From positions 992,001 through 1,056,000 of the forward strand of contig NZ_LT629775.1 of NCBI RefSeq assembly GCF_900105395.1: a stretch of 64,000 nucleotides of DNA, in the 5' to 3' direction. The number at the start of each line of letters is the position of its first letter. Positions within the stretch are counted from its first letter, which is position 1. The position numbers were made by a program, and so were the translations under genes. Source of the stretch: Streptomyces sp. TLI_053. Its GTDB lineage: Bacteria > Actinomycetota > Actinomycetes > Streptomycetales > Streptomycetaceae. The notes beneath the pieces are model-generated. The model ran no database searches, was not told where the DNA came from, and saw only the letters and a list, made by a program, of their open reading frames with translations. Positions 7,265 through 16,063 of the stretch are shown one piece after another.

Positions 7265-9093
7265 TCCCCCGCACCGCCGACGGGGCGACCGCCACCGCCA
7301 CGGCCACGGCCACCGGCTACGGTGCCGGGCACGATGCCACCGCACTGCTGCTCGCGGAACTCACCAGAAACGGGCGGATATCCCTGCGGCTCGCCTGCTC
7401 CCGGCTGACCACCTGGGAATCGCTGCTGGTGCAGCACGTCCTCGGCCGCGGCGACGTGGAGTTCCTCGCCGCGGAACCGAGCTCGACCCCGGACCCGGAC
7501 CCGAACGGACCGGCAGGCCCGGCCCCGGTCACGCTCACCCGCTCGCCGCTGGCCGGTCTGTCGCTCTGGGCACCCGGCGAACCGCCCGGCCCCGAGGCCG
7601 AGCCCGTCGGCCGCCTGCGGGTCCCGGCCGAGGTGCTCGACGCGGTGGCCGAGGAGACCCGGGTGATCGAGGCTCGGGAGGCCGCCGACCGGCACGAGGC
7701 GGACACCATCCTGCGCACCTGGGAGAAGAACGGCGAGCTGGACGACCGGCTCGCCAGACTGGCCGACTGGGTCGAACGGGTCGAGAGCGTCTACATCCTG
7801 ATCGGCCGGGACGTCTTCTCGAAGTCCGACGCGGGCACCAACACCCTTACCCGGCAGGGCCTGCTGACCGGCCTCCGGACGTCACCGGTCGACGACTGGC
7901 GGCCGGCCGACCGGCTGTTCGTGGTCCTCGCCCACTGCCTGTTCGTCAGCGGCCGTTCGGTGCGCTTCGAGGAGTTCAACGGCCTCCAGCTCTCCGCCAC
8001 CGGTCTGCGGGAGTTCCTGCTCGACCGGCACGCCCAGTACTGCGCCGCGCTGGACCGCGGGCCGGGCGGGGCGGCCGGCCTCCCGCTGCCCGAACTGGCC
8101 CAGCTGGTGCGCGACCTGATGCACGACGTCGACCGCTCGGAGCTGATGCGCTACCGCCGGATCAACGGGCTGACCTTCGTGAAGAACGAGCGGCTGCTCG
8201 ACTTCCCGCTGCCCCGCGACCCGGAGACGATGCCGGAGCTGGTCGCCCGGCACGGCCGGCTGAACCTCGGGGTGGAGACCACCGGCGACGTCCGGGCGGA
8301 CCTGCGGGCGATGACCCTGGCCGCCGTCGCACTCGACGCGACCGCCGAGGCCGATCCCGGTCCGGCACCCCCCGGCCAGGGCGCGGTCGGCGAGCTGCTG
8401 GCCGCCGTCGTGCTGTCCTCGATCGTGGCCACCGACGCCGACTACGGCATGAGCAGTTCGGTGCGCGACCTGTCCGGACTGCGCGGCGTCCGGGCCGGCA
8501 GCCCGGACGGCGTCCTGGCGCTGAAGAAGGGAGACTTCTTCTGCTGCTGCCTTCCGCACCCGACCAGGATGGCCGAGGTCGGCGACGAGACCGCGGCGAT
8601 CCTGTGGCGGTCCGCCCAGCGGATGATGTACAACCGCTGGCACTTCGCCCCGGGCGAGTACGACCGGGCGGAGATCCCGGAGAAACGGCACTACTTCTTC
8701 CCGCCGCAGGTGCCCGACATCGCCGAGCACGCCGAACACCACCACGGCGGCCATGTCGCCTCCCGCGTGCGGTACACGATCCGCGCGCCCGGCGCCCAGG
8801 TCTGGCACCCGCCGTTCACCGTCTTCGGCCACGGCTACCGCGGCTGCTACGACATCCGGCTGGTCCGGATGGAGGGACCGCCGTTCACCACCACCGAGCT
8901 GGCCGAGGCGGTGCGCCACTGCTCCCTGGTCGACGAGCTGTGGCGCACCCTCGCGCAGGGCCTCCAGAGCGGCGACCTGCACGTCCCCCCGGTCAACGGC
9001 TTCGACCGGTCCTGGTACGAGTCGCGGGGCTGGGAGCGGCTGCGCCCGTTCGGCCTCGCCGCCCGCGGCCCGGCGCGGGTGGACCCGCTCTGA
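7261..9093 (+). CDS. Unassigned 610-residue protein
   Basis: The GTG start at 7261 overlaps the stop of the 48-residue peptide gene. An in-frame ATG at 7102 exists, but it would read a basic, non-coding-like stretch through the peptide gene. I do not recognise the family. Visible features: an Ala/Thr-rich N-terminus; a largely helical middle; a triple Cys (GDFFCCCLPHP, about residue 425); and a His-rich C-terminal third (YNRWHFAPGEY, AEHAEHHHGGHVAS, VWHPPFTVFGHGYRG) with possible metal ligands. There is no signal peptide and no membrane helix, so it is probably cytosolic. Coupling to the peptide suggests it binds or modifies it, but that is inference only. Confidence 0.8.
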   Translation: MIPRTADGATATATATATGYGAGHDATALLLAELTRNGRISLRLACSRLTTWESLLVQHVLGRGDVEFLAAEPSSTPDPDPNGPAGPAPVTLTRSPLAGLSLWAPGEPPGPEAEPVGRLRVPAEVLDAVAEETRVIEAREAADRHEADTILRTWEKNGELDDRLARLADWVERVESVYILIGRDVFSKSDAGTNTLTRQGLLTGLRTSPVDDWRPADRLFVVLAHCLFVSGRSVRFEEFNGLQLSATGLREFLLDRHAQYCAALDRGPGGAAGLPLPELAQLVRDLMHDVDRSELMRYRRINGLTFVKNERLLDFPLPRDPETMPELVARHGRLNLGVETTGDVRADLRAMTLAAVALDATAEADPGPAPPGQGAVGELLAAVVLSSIVATDADYGMSSSVRDLSGLRGVRAGSPDGVLALKKGDFFCCCLPHPTRMAEVGDETAAILWRSAQRMMYNRWHFAPGEYDRAEIPEKRHYFFPPQVPDIAEHAEHHHGGHVASRVRYTIRAPGAQVWHPPFTVFGHGYRGCYDIRLVRMEGPPFTTTELAEAVRHCSLVDELWRTLAQGLQSGDLHVPPVNGFDRSWYESRGWERLRPFGLAARGPARVDPL

Positions 9094-9096
9094 CCC

Positions 9097-9134
9097 GGTG
9101 GCCGGCCCGCCGGACCTCCGGCGGGCCGGCCACC
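9097..9134. terminator. Bidirectional hairpin between convergent genes
   Basis: A perfect 17-bp stem (9097-9113 with 9118-9134) and a 4-base loop, starting 3 bases after the stop of the 610-residue gene and facing the leftward gene that ends at 9222. Confidence 0.75.
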
Positions 9135-9221
9135 GCCCCGTGCCGCCACCCGGCCACGGCCCGGGCAGCACCCTTCCCCTGCCCGGCCGTTGCCCGGCCG
9201 CTCCCGGCGACCCGCCCGGAG

Positions 9222-10313
9222 CTACGAGTAGTCGGCGAGGTCGATCCCGCTGTCCACCCCCGATCCGTCGATGCTGAACTTCCCGGTGTTCCCGTACCGG
9301 TCCCACGCGGTGATCACCGGGCTGAAGTACACCCGCCAGGTGTGGACCGGCCCGTTGGGAATGTGCCAGCCGTCCCCTCCGGTGGTGGCGTGCACCCAGG
9401 TGAAGCACAGGTACTGCTCGGGGTACTCCCGGTCGTAGATCCGCGCGTAGTCCCACCACTTGTTGCCGTCGGGGAAGTTGACGATCAGTCCGCCGTAGCC
9501 GCCGTCCCCCGCGTAGGAGCCGGCGTGCGGCTCCTGGTACCAGACGTAGGAGCCGTAGAGGTTCTTGTGGTGGCTGTCGGGCTTGATGTCGCAGGCGAAG
9601 AAGCCCTCGTAGCCGGGGTCGCTCCAGTAGCCCGACACCGAGAAGGTGACGAAGTAGTTGTCCGTGGCGGCCAGCGACAGGTAGTAGTTCCAGGCCTCGG
9701 TGGTGACGTACTTGGTGTCGTTCTCGTACCTGGTCGCCGTCCTGGAGTACACCCAGTCGACGTCCGACCGCCGGTGGGTCAGGGCCACCAGCGGGTCGAG
9801 CGTGACCTTGCCCTCGAAGGAGCCCGATCCGGCCGTGGTCGTGTACACCTTCCCGGTGTCCGTCTCGACCCAGGCCGAGACGGACTTGCGGTCCGCGCCC
9901 GGCCAGCAGCTGACGTAGAAGGTGAACCTCTGCGTTCCGTCCTCCGCGAGTTCGGGCTCCGCGAGTTCGGGCTCCGCAGGCTCGGCCCCCGTGGGCCCGG
10001 CCTCCGCCGGTTCGGCCTCCGCGGCGTCCCGGCTGCTCCCGCCGGGGACGTGGTGGAAGTACCGGTCCTCCCGGTCGGTGAAGCACCAGCCGTCGCGGCC
10101 CTGCCAGTTGAGCTTCTCGCCGCTGACGTAGTCGACCAGGTTCACCCGGTCCGGCCAGGAGATGTCCCCGTAGTAGGTGGCTCCGTTCTCGTCGGTCGGC
10201 TTGACGCTGATGGTCACCGCGACCTGGTTCCGGCCGTTCGCGTAGATCTCGGCGCCCGGACCTCCGGTCTCCAGCATCAGCGAGAGCTTGGACACTCCTG
10301 CCCATTGGGTCAT
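9222..10313 (-). CDS. Unassigned beta-rich protein with acidic Pro/Glu/Ala repeat
   Basis: A 363-residue protein. The start at 10313 is chosen because GGAGGAG lies 7 bases upstream; the frame is open further but reads non-coding-like sequence. It is rich in Tyr, Trp, Gly and Asp with many short alternating hydrophobic stretches (VAVTISVKP, RFTFYVSCW, YFVTFSVSGYW), which suggests stacked beta domains of lectin or shell-protein type. A hinge near residues 100-130 is made of repeated EPAEAGPTGAEPAEPELAE-like units. There is no signal peptide. The two halves around the hinge have loosely similar layouts. Function unknown. Confidence 0.75.
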   Translation of the reverse strand: MTQWAGVSKLSLMLETGGPGAEIYANGRNQVAVTISVKPTDENGATYYGDISWPDRVNLVDYVSGEKLNWQGRDGWCFTDREDRYFHHVPGGSSRDAAEAEPAEAGPTGAEPAEPELAEPELAEDGTQRFTFYVSCWPGADRKSVSAWVETDTGKVYTTTAGSGSFEGKVTLDPLVALTHRRSDVDWVYSRTATRYENDTKYVTTEAWNYYLSLAATDNYFVTFSVSGYWSDPGYEGFFACDIKPDSHHKNLYGSYVWYQEPHAGSYAGDGGYGGLIVNFPDGNKWWDYARIYDREYPEQYLCFTWVHATTGGDGWHIPNGPVHTWRVYFSPVITAWDRYGNTGKFSIDGSGVDSGIDLADYS

Positions 10314-11066
10314 CTGCGGTCTCCTCCGCTGCTCCGTGTGACGGGGTGTGCCGCCGGGACGTCCGGCTCCGGTCCGCGCCGGCCGCCCGGGCCGCTCGGG
10401 TCCGCAGCGGTCCGCGCCGGTCCGCGCCGGTCCGGCTGCGGGCATTTCCCTGCTCGTCGTAATCCGTGGTCGTGATGTCGCCGCGGGCGTTCCGCCCCGG
10501 ATCGGGGCAGGTGACCGAACGCCGTGCCGGAAGCCGGAACCGGGTCGGCTGCCGGTCGAACTCCTTGTGCGGACCGGTGCCGGAATCCACCCCTGCCGAC
10601 TCCGAACTCCCGGAATCGGCCGCCTGCGTGAAGAACGAGGACGCCGAAGGCATGCGCCACCCTCCCCTGGTGCTCCGACGCCGGTACGCTCGCTTCCTCT
10701 GCCCCGCCCGCACGCTCCCCGCGCCTGCCGACAGGTGGCCGACAATGCGGCGGAACGGAGTGGCAGGGGGTGCTCGACCGATCGAAATGCGCCGGCTCGA
10801 TCCGGCGGCGGCGACTCGCCCCCGTGAAGAGAACTGTTCCTGACGGATTGCCTTGAACACGCCGGGGCGACCGTTTCACTGTAACCCGGCGGCAGCCGAT
10901 CGTGTCCCTTCCTGTAATAATTCCGCTCCCCCGGCGGCGTGCCCGGTGGCGTCGGGGAGCGCGGAGGGCGCTCCCGGGGCGTGCCCCGCGCGCCGGTACC
11001 GCCGTGCGTCAGCGGCTCGGCGCCGCCCGGTACTTCAGCGCCTCAGCGCCTCAGCGTCCCCGCGCC
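10314..11066. other. 753-bp gap with a candidate short or broken leftward ORF
   Basis: An ATG on the minus strand at 10653 has an excellent SD (GGGGAGGG, 8 bases upstream). It opens a frame with coding-like codon use for about 80 codons (segments MPSASSFFTQAADSG and GDITTTDYDEQGN), then becomes Arg-rich and runs without a stop into the antisense of other genes. A different frame ends exactly at the ATGA of the gene starting at 10313. A 10-bp repeat (CGGTCCGCGC, about 10408-10437) lies where a shift would be needed. Either a frameshifted small gene or only a 5' leader. The rest (10830-11066) shows an AT-richer patch near 10900-10925 and a simple CCTCAGCG-type repeat at 11037-11085. Confidence 0.35.
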
Positions 11067-12518
11067 TCAGCGTCCCCGCGCCTCGGTACGGGGCAGGGCC
11101 GGGAGGCGGGTCCGGAAGGCGCAGCCGGCCGGGGTGTCCTCGATGCCGAGGGTGCCGCCGTGCAGGGCGGCGATGTCGCGGGCGATCGACAGGCCGAGGC
11201 CGGTCCCGCCGTCGTCGCGGCTGCGGGCGTCGTCGAGCCTGGTGAAGCGTTCGAACACCTTCGCGCGCTCCGCGGGCGGGACGCCGGGGCCGTCGTCGGC
11301 GACGTCGAGGACCGCCCGGCCGGTCTCCGGGTCGAGGGCGAGCCGTACCGTCACCCGGCGGCGGGCGTGGCGCTCCGCGTTGTCGAGGAGGTTGGTCAGC
11401 AGCCGCCCCAGCCACATCGGGTTCCCGGTCACCGTGATGCCGTCGGCCAGTTCCGCCACGACCTCCGTCCGCCCGGGGGCCCGGCCGTCCAGACAGGTGC
11501 GCACCAGTTCGGCGAGGTCGAGTTCCTCGGCCGGGCCGTTGTGCCCGGTGGAGTCGAGGCGGGCGAGCAGCAGCAGGTCGGCGGCGAGCGACTGGAGCCG
11601 GTCGGTGTCCTGGAGCGCGCCGGCCACCATGTCCGCGCGGACACCGGGGTCGGGGTGGGTGTGCGCGACCTCCAGTTGGGTGCGCAGCACGGCGAGCGGG
11701 CTGCGCAGTTCGTGGGAGGCGTCGGCGATGAAGCGCCGCTGGCGGACGCCGGCCGCCTCCAGCCGGTCGAGCATGGCGTTCATGGTGCGGGCGAGGCGGG
11801 CGATCTCGTCCTCGCTGCCGGGTTCGGGCACCCGGCGGGCGAGGTCGCGGTCGCCGATCGTGGCGACCTCGGCGCGGATGGCCTCGACGGGGCGCAGCGC
11901 GCGGCCGGTCGCCCGCCAGGTCACCACGCCGACGGTGGCCACCAGGACGGCGCTGAGTCCGCCGAGTGCGGCGGTGGTGAGGTCCTCGGCGGTGTCGGCG
12001 GTGTGCAGGGAGGCGCCGACCCGGACGGTGACCGGGCCGTTCGGGGTGCCGGTGGTGAGAGTGGTGACCCGCTGGTGGTGCTCGTCGCCGAGCATGCCGA
12101 GGTCGAAGCTGTCGTGGCCGTCCTCGGTGCCGGTGAGGGCGGGGTGGCCGGCGAGGTTCTGGCTGGCGGCGACCACGGCTCCGGACGCGTCGGTGACCTG
12201 GACGAAGTCGGTGCCGGGGCCGAGCGGGAGCACGTGCGGCAGGGGTCCCTGGGCGGCGGAGGCGGCCACCGTCCGGGCCTGCTCGCGGGCGGCGGTCTCG
12301 ACGGTGCGGTGCAGGTTGACCCGCATCAGCAGCACCACCGCGGCGGAGGCGGCCAGCAGGACGACGGCGACGGCCGCGCACGCGGCGATCGTGGTGCGGG
12401 TGCGGACCGACCGGGGTGCCAGCCGTTCCGTCGCGGCGGTGACCCGGGGCGAGCGCAGCAGCCGGTCGGCCCGGCGGCGGAGGGCCGCGAGCACCCCTCG
12501 GCGGGCGGGGTCAGCCAC
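11067..12518 (-). CDS. Sensor histidine kinase
   Basis: A 483-residue membrane kinase with a GTG start overlapping the response-regulator stop. It has a first membrane helix near residues 45-65 (IAACAAVAVVLLAASAAVVL), an extracytoplasmic sensor of about 110 residues, and a second helix near 190-210. A HAMP linker with DRDLARRVP follows, then the H-box DASHELRSPLAVL (phospho-acceptor His), N-box LLTNLLDNAERHA, G1 DVADDGPGVP and G2 GTGLGLSIA. It phosphorylates the OmpR-type partner encoded just upstream. The stimulus is unknown. The divergent DedA/PAP2 operon suggests an envelope or lipid-carrier signal. Confidence 0.92.
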   Translation of the reverse strand: MADPARRGVLAALRRRADRLLRSPRVTAATERLAPRSVRTRTTIAACAAVAVVLLAASAAVVLLMRVNLHRTVETAAREQARTVAASAAQGPLPHVLPLGPGTDFVQVTDASGAVVAASQNLAGHPALTGTEDGHDSFDLGMLGDEHHQRVTTLTTGTPNGPVTVRVGASLHTADTAEDLTTAALGGLSAVLVATVGVVTWRATGRALRPVEAIRAEVATIGDRDLARRVPEPGSEDEIARLARTMNAMLDRLEAAGVRQRRFIADASHELRSPLAVLRTQLEVAHTHPDPGVRADMVAGALQDTDRLQSLAADLLLLARLDSTGHNGPAEELDLAELVRTCLDGRAPGRTEVVAELADGITVTGNPMWLGRLLTNLLDNAERHARRRVTVRLALDPETGRAVLDVADDGPGVPPAERAKVFERFTRLDDARSRDDGGTGLGLSIARDIAALHGGTLGIEDTPAGCAFRTRLPALPRTEARGR

Positions 12519-13188
12519 CGTCGGCCGCCAGTCGGTAGCCGGCGCCGCGCACGGTCTGCACCGCGGTCCGGCCGAACGGGGTGTCGATCTTGCGCCGGAG
12601 GGCGCTGATGTGGACCTCGACGGTGTTGGCCCCGCTGTCGGGACCGCTGTCCCAGACCTCGTCGAGGATCTCCCGCTTGGAGACCACCTCGCCCGCCCGG
12701 CGCGCGAGGTGGTCCAGGACGGCGAACTCGCGCGGGGTGAGAGCGACCGGGGTCCCGGCCCGGAGGCAGGTGCGGGCGGCGGAGTCCACCACCAGGTCGC
12801 CCAGCACGGTGCGCTGGGGGGCTCGGGAACCGATGCGGCGGGCCAGCGCCTTGAGGCGGGCGACCAGGACGAGGAAGGAGAACGGCTTGGAGAGGTAGTC
12901 GTCGGCCCCGGTGTCCAGGGCCTCGGCCTCGTCCCACTCGCCGTCCTTGGCGGTGAGCATCAGGATGCCCACGTCACTGCCGGCGGCCCGCAGGCGGGAG
13001 CAAACCCGGTAACCGTTGAGACCGGGCAGCATGATGTCGAGAACGATCACGTCGTAGGCGTGCTCGGTGGCGCGCGCCAGCCCGGACAGGCCGTCGTGGA
13101 CGATGTCGACGGCGAACCCCTCGGCCTCCAGACCGTGCTTGACCGCCAGGGCGAGCCGCTGTTCGTCCTCCACCACCAGTACGCGCAT
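12511..13188 (-). CDS. OmpR/PhoB-family response regulator
   Basis: A 225-residue two-domain regulator. The receiver has acidic residues at VEDE (8-9), phospho-acceptor Asp51 in VIVLDIMLPG, Thr in LMLTAKD and Lys in LSKPF. The C-terminal winged helix carries LTPREFAVLDHL and the recognition segment NTVEVHISALRRKID. It overlaps the downstream kinase gene by 8 bases, so the pair is one operon. CTTCAG repeats in the divergent promoter (13222-13256) are plausible binding sites for this protein and would control both itself and the DedA operon. Confidence 0.93.
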   Translation of the reverse strand: MRVLVVEDEQRLALAVKHGLEAEGFAVDIVHDGLSGLARATEHAYDVIVLDIMLPGLNGYRVCSRLRAAGSDVGILMLTAKDGEWDEAEALDTGADDYLSKPFSFLVLVARLKALARRIGSRAPQRTVLGDLVVDSAARTCLRAGTPVALTPREFAVLDHLARRAGEVVSKREILDEVWDSGPDSGANTVEVHISALRRKIDTPFGRTAVQTVRGAGYRLAADGG

Positions 13189-13221
13189 GCCCCCAGGGTC
13201 GCAGGTCGCCGCGCCGGGCAG

Positions 13222-13256
13222 CTGAAGACGTCTTCAGGTCTTCAGCCGACCTTCAG
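13222..13256. promoter_or_regulatory. CTTCAG repeat/palindrome cluster in the divergent promoter
   Basis: A perfect 16-bp palindrome CTGAAGACGTCTTCAG (13222-13237) is followed by further CTTCAG copies at 13240-13245 and 13251-13256, offsets of 8 and 11 bases. OmpR-family regulators bind direct repeats about 11 bases apart, so this is a candidate operator for the adjacent regulator. Confidence 0.55.
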
Positions 13257-13343
13257 CGCCGTTCGGTCATGCTGACCGTGTCAGTGGGCACCGGGCCCCG
13301 CCTGCGGGCTCGGCCGGGTCCCCTTCTCGGAAAGGGCGCTTCC

Positions 13344-13994
13344 ATGGTGCTACCCCCGACGGCCGCACTGGCCGTCAATCCGCTGGACGCGGGCTCGCTG
13401 CTGGCCGCGTTCGGCGCGCTGGGCATCGCCGTGATCATGTTCGCGGAGACCGGCCTGCTGGTCGGCTTCTTCCTGCCCGGTGACTCACTGCTGTTCACCG
13501 CCGGCCTGCTGTGCACCACCGGCGAGCGCAGCGGCCCGCACCTCGACCTCGGCCAGGTGCTGGCGGCCGCGGTGGTCGGCGCCCTCGCCGGCGCGCAGGT
13601 CGGCTATCTGCTGGGCCGCCGCGGCGGGCGCGCACTGCTCACGCGCTCCCGCAACAAGCACCTGCACGAGGGCGCGGTGCGGGCCGAGGAGATCCTCACC
13701 CGCTACGGCCACCGCAAGGCGGTCGTGCTCGCCCGCTTCGTGCCCGTGGTGCGCACCGTGCTCAACCCGCTGGCCGGCGCGCTCGGCGTGGACGTCCGCA
13801 CGTTCACCGTGTGGCAGGTCGTGGGCGGCCTGGTGTGGACGGTCGGCCTGGTCATGGCGGGCTACGCGCTGGGATCGTCGATCCCGAACGTCGACCACTA
13901 CCTGCTGCCGATCGTCGCGGTCGTGGTGGCGGTCTCACTGCTGCCGCTGGTGCTGGAGGTGCTGCGGTCCCGCCGCCGGGGGAGGAACGGGTGA
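13344..13994 (+). CDS. DedA-family membrane protein
   Basis: A 216-residue membrane protein. The ATG at 13344 is preferred because GGAAAGGG lies 7 bases upstream; the longer frame from 13269 has no SD. DedA hallmarks are FAETGLLVGFFLPGDSLLF near the N-terminus, GAQVGYLLGRRGG, and the conserved ARFVPVVRTVLNPLAGALG loop with membrane-embedded Arg and Pro. DedA proteins are proposed flippases or recyclers of undecaprenyl phosphate and other phospholipids. The stop overlaps the start of the first of two PAP2 phosphatase genes, consistent with a lipid-carrier recycling operon. Confidence 0.9.
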   Translation: MVLPPTAALAVNPLDAGSLLAAFGALGIAVIMFAETGLLVGFFLPGDSLLFTAGLLCTTGERSGPHLDLGQVLAAAVVGALAGAQVGYLLGRRGGRALLTRSRNKHLHEGAVRAEEILTRYGHRKAVVLARFVPVVRTVLNPLAGALGVDVRTFTVWQVVGGLVWTVGLVMAGYALGSSIPNVDHYLLPIVAVVVAVSLLPLVLEVLRSRRRGRNG

Positions 13995-14608
13995 ACCGCC
14001 CCACGGTCCCGCTCGCCTTCGACGGCCGGCCGGTCGACGACGGCCTGTACCTGCGGATCGACCGATGGGCCGAGCACCTCCCGGCACCGCTCCGGGACCT
14101 CGTGGCCCTCTGGTCCACCGTCGGGCTGCTGCTGCTCGCCGTCCTGATGCTGCTCGGCTGGTGGCGGGCGCGCACCGCCGACGGCGCCCTGATGGCCCGC
14201 GCGCTGGCCGTGCCTCTGGTGGTCACGCTCGCGTTCGCCGCGGACACCCTGCTCAAGTCGGTGCTGCGCGAACCCCGGCCCTGCCGGGTGCTGGACGCCG
14301 GGCCGACCCTGGAGGCCTGCCCCGGTGCCGGCGACTGGTCGCTGCCCAGCAACCACACCGTGATCGTCTTCGCCGGCGCCGCCGCCCTGTGGCAGGTCGA
14401 CCGCCGGCTCGGCTCGCTCGGACTGCTGCTGGCCGTCGCGATGGGCCTGACCCGGGTGCTGGTCGGTGTCCACTACCCGCACGACGTCCTCCTCGGGGCG
14501 CTGGTGGGCGCGGCCGCCGGCCATCTGCTCGGCCTGCTGTCCGGCCGGGCCGCGCCCCTGGTCGACCGGGCCCGTGCGGGCGGACTGCGGAGGTGGCTGA
14601 CCGCATGA
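13991..14608 (+). CDS. PAP2-family membrane phosphatase (first copy)
   Basis: A 205-residue membrane phosphatase starting at a GTG that overlaps the DedA stop. Its tripartite PAP2 signature is KSVLREPRP, then LPSNHTVIVFAG, then TRVLVGVHYPHDV. The middle motif is PSNH rather than PSGH, a conservative change that keeps the catalytic His. There are about five membrane helices. It probably dephosphorylates undecaprenyl pyrophosphate or another lipid phosphate, together with the adjacent DedA protein and second phosphatase. Confidence 0.85.
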   Translation: MNRPTVPLAFDGRPVDDGLYLRIDRWAEHLPAPLRDLVALWSTVGLLLLAVLMLLGWWRARTADGALMARALAVPLVVTLAFAADTLLKSVLREPRPCRVLDAGPTLEACPGAGDWSLPSNHTVIVFAGAAALWQVDRRLGSLGLLLAVAMGLTRVLVGVHYPHDVLLGALVGAAAGHLLGLLSGRAAPLVDRARAGGLRRWLTA

Positions 14609-15267
14609 CCGTCCGCCCCTCGGCGGCGGCCGCCGCCGTCCTCGCCGTCTGTGTCGCGGCGTTCGCCGCCGTCGCCGCGCTGGTCGGCGCCCACGGCTGG
14701 GCGCCGTTCGGGTTCGAGCGCGCCGTGCTGGACTGGGTGGTGGCCCACCGGCCGGACCCGGCCGAGCGCACCGCCGAACTCCTCACCGAGCTGGGCACCG
14801 GGGTCTTCTCCTACCTGTTCGCCCTCGCGGCCGGGCTCCTCCTCGCGCGGGCGGCCCTCCCGCACCGGTCCCGGCCGGCCGCCGTCGCCGTGCTGCTCGC
14901 CCCGGTGGCCTGGCTGGCGGCCGGGCAGCTGCTGCGCCGGGGTCTGATGCACGGCTTCGGCCGGCCCCGCCCGCCGGCCGCCGACTGGGCCTTCACGGCG
15001 CACGACTTCGCCTTCCCGTCCGGGCACGCCTTCACGGGCGCCCTCTCGGCGGGCCTGGTCGCCCTGGCGGTGGCCCTGACCCGCCCGGGCGCGGCCCGTC
15101 CCGCCGTGACGGCCGCCACCGTCTTCGCCGTGCTGATCGGCTGCACCCGGGTCTACCTCGGCGTGCACTGGCCGCTGGACGTGCTGGCGGGCTGGCTGCT
15201 GGCCGCCGCCTGGCTGGCCCTGGGAGTCCTGCTGTTCCGGAAGCAGCTCCGCGGGCTCCGGGGGTGA
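14605..15267 (+). CDS. PAP2-family membrane phosphatase (second copy)
   Basis: A 220-residue membrane protein coupled to the previous gene by ATGA. The PAP2 motifs are present: LRRGLMHGFGRPRP, FPSGHAFTG and CTRVYLGVHWPLDV. The first-motif Lys appears to be Arg. It is only distantly similar to the preceding phosphatase, so the two are not a recent duplication. Expected activity is lipid phosphate or undecaprenyl-PP phosphatase, as in BcrC-like enzymes. Confidence 0.85.
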   Translation: MTVRPSAAAAAVLAVCVAAFAAVAALVGAHGWAPFGFERAVLDWVVAHRPDPAERTAELLTELGTGVFSYLFALAAGLLLARAALPHRSRPAAVAVLLAPVAWLAAGQLLRRGLMHGFGRPRPPAADWAFTAHDFAFPSGHAFTGALSAGLVALAVALTRPGAARPAVTAATVFAVLIGCTRVYLGVHWPLDVLAGWLLAAAWLALGVLLFRKQLRGLRG

Positions 15268-15408
15268 GGCGTGCCCGGGCGGGGCGCCCCGGGCGGGCGT
15301 GCCCGGTTTCGAGCTCCCTCGAAGGGCTTTGCCCGGACGGTACGGGCACGGTGAGACTCGTCGCGGCAACAAGCCACCTGCAGAAGTGACTTGAGGAGAG
15401 TGACCGAC

Positions 15409-15978
15409 ATGAGGATCGCGCCTTCCCTCGTTCCCCGCACCGGTGTCGCACTGGGGGCCGTCCTGATGGCGGCCGGACTGCTGGGCGGAACCGCCGCCCA
15501 GGCCGCCGACGGTGCCCCCGCGGCCGGCGCACCCGCCGCCGCGGCACCGGCCACCGCCGCCGCACCGGCCTCGGACGCGAACCAGACCGTCGTCCAGGGC
15601 GGCAGCGTCCTCAACCGGGGCCAGAACTGGTCCTCCCCCGACGGCAGCACGGTGCTGTACCAGCAGTACGACGGCCACGTGGTGCTGTACAAGAACAACG
15701 TCGCCGTCTGGACCGCGGTCGGCACCCACGGCATCGGCACCTACTTCCAGATGCAGTACGACGGCAATCTCGTCGCCTACGACGCCGCCTGGCGCGCGGT
15801 CTGGAACAGCCGCACCATGAACTACCCCGGCGCCTACCTCGCCGTCCAGAACGGCGGGAACATCGTCGTCTACTACGGCAGCACGCCGGTCTGGTGGTCC
15901 AACTACCGGCCGGGCGGCACCGGCCCGGTCGACCCCGACCCCGAGTGCACGCCCACCACCCACCAGCTCTGCCCGTAA
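15409..15978 (+). CDS. Secreted bulb-type (mannose-binding) lectin-like protein
   Basis: A 189-residue protein. The start at 15409 is chosen for its GAGGAGAG SD 8 bases upstream. It has a Sec signal peptide with a probable cut after TAAQA-A near residue 33, then an Ala/Pro-rich linker. A B-lectin domain follows with repeats of the type QYDGHVVLY, QYDGNLVAY and NGGNIVVYY, the QxDxNxVxY sugar-binding motif of GNA-like lectins. A short Cys-containing tail (PECTPTTHQLCP) may form a disulfide. Likely extracellular and mannose- or glycan-binding; the target is unknown. Confidence 0.85.
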   Translation: MRIAPSLVPRTGVALGAVLMAAGLLGGTAAQAADGAPAAGAPAAAAPATAAAPASDANQTVVQGGSVLNRGQNWSSPDGSTVLYQQYDGHVVLYKNNVAVWTAVGTHGIGTYFQMQYDGNLVAYDAAWRAVWNSRTMNYPGAYLAVQNGGNIVVYYGSTPVWWSNYRPGGTGPVDPDPECTPTTHQLCP

Positions 15979-16063
15979 CGGCTCCCCCACCACCGGCGAC
16001 CGCCGGGGCCGCTCCCACCGGACGCGGCCCCGGCGGTCGGCGTTCGCGCGGACGCCCACCCCC

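Noticed and set aside
7882..10860. 992-residue minus-strand ORF spanning two genes
   Set aside because: Overlaps two better-supported genes in other frames; only its first ~80 codons look coding, noted separately.
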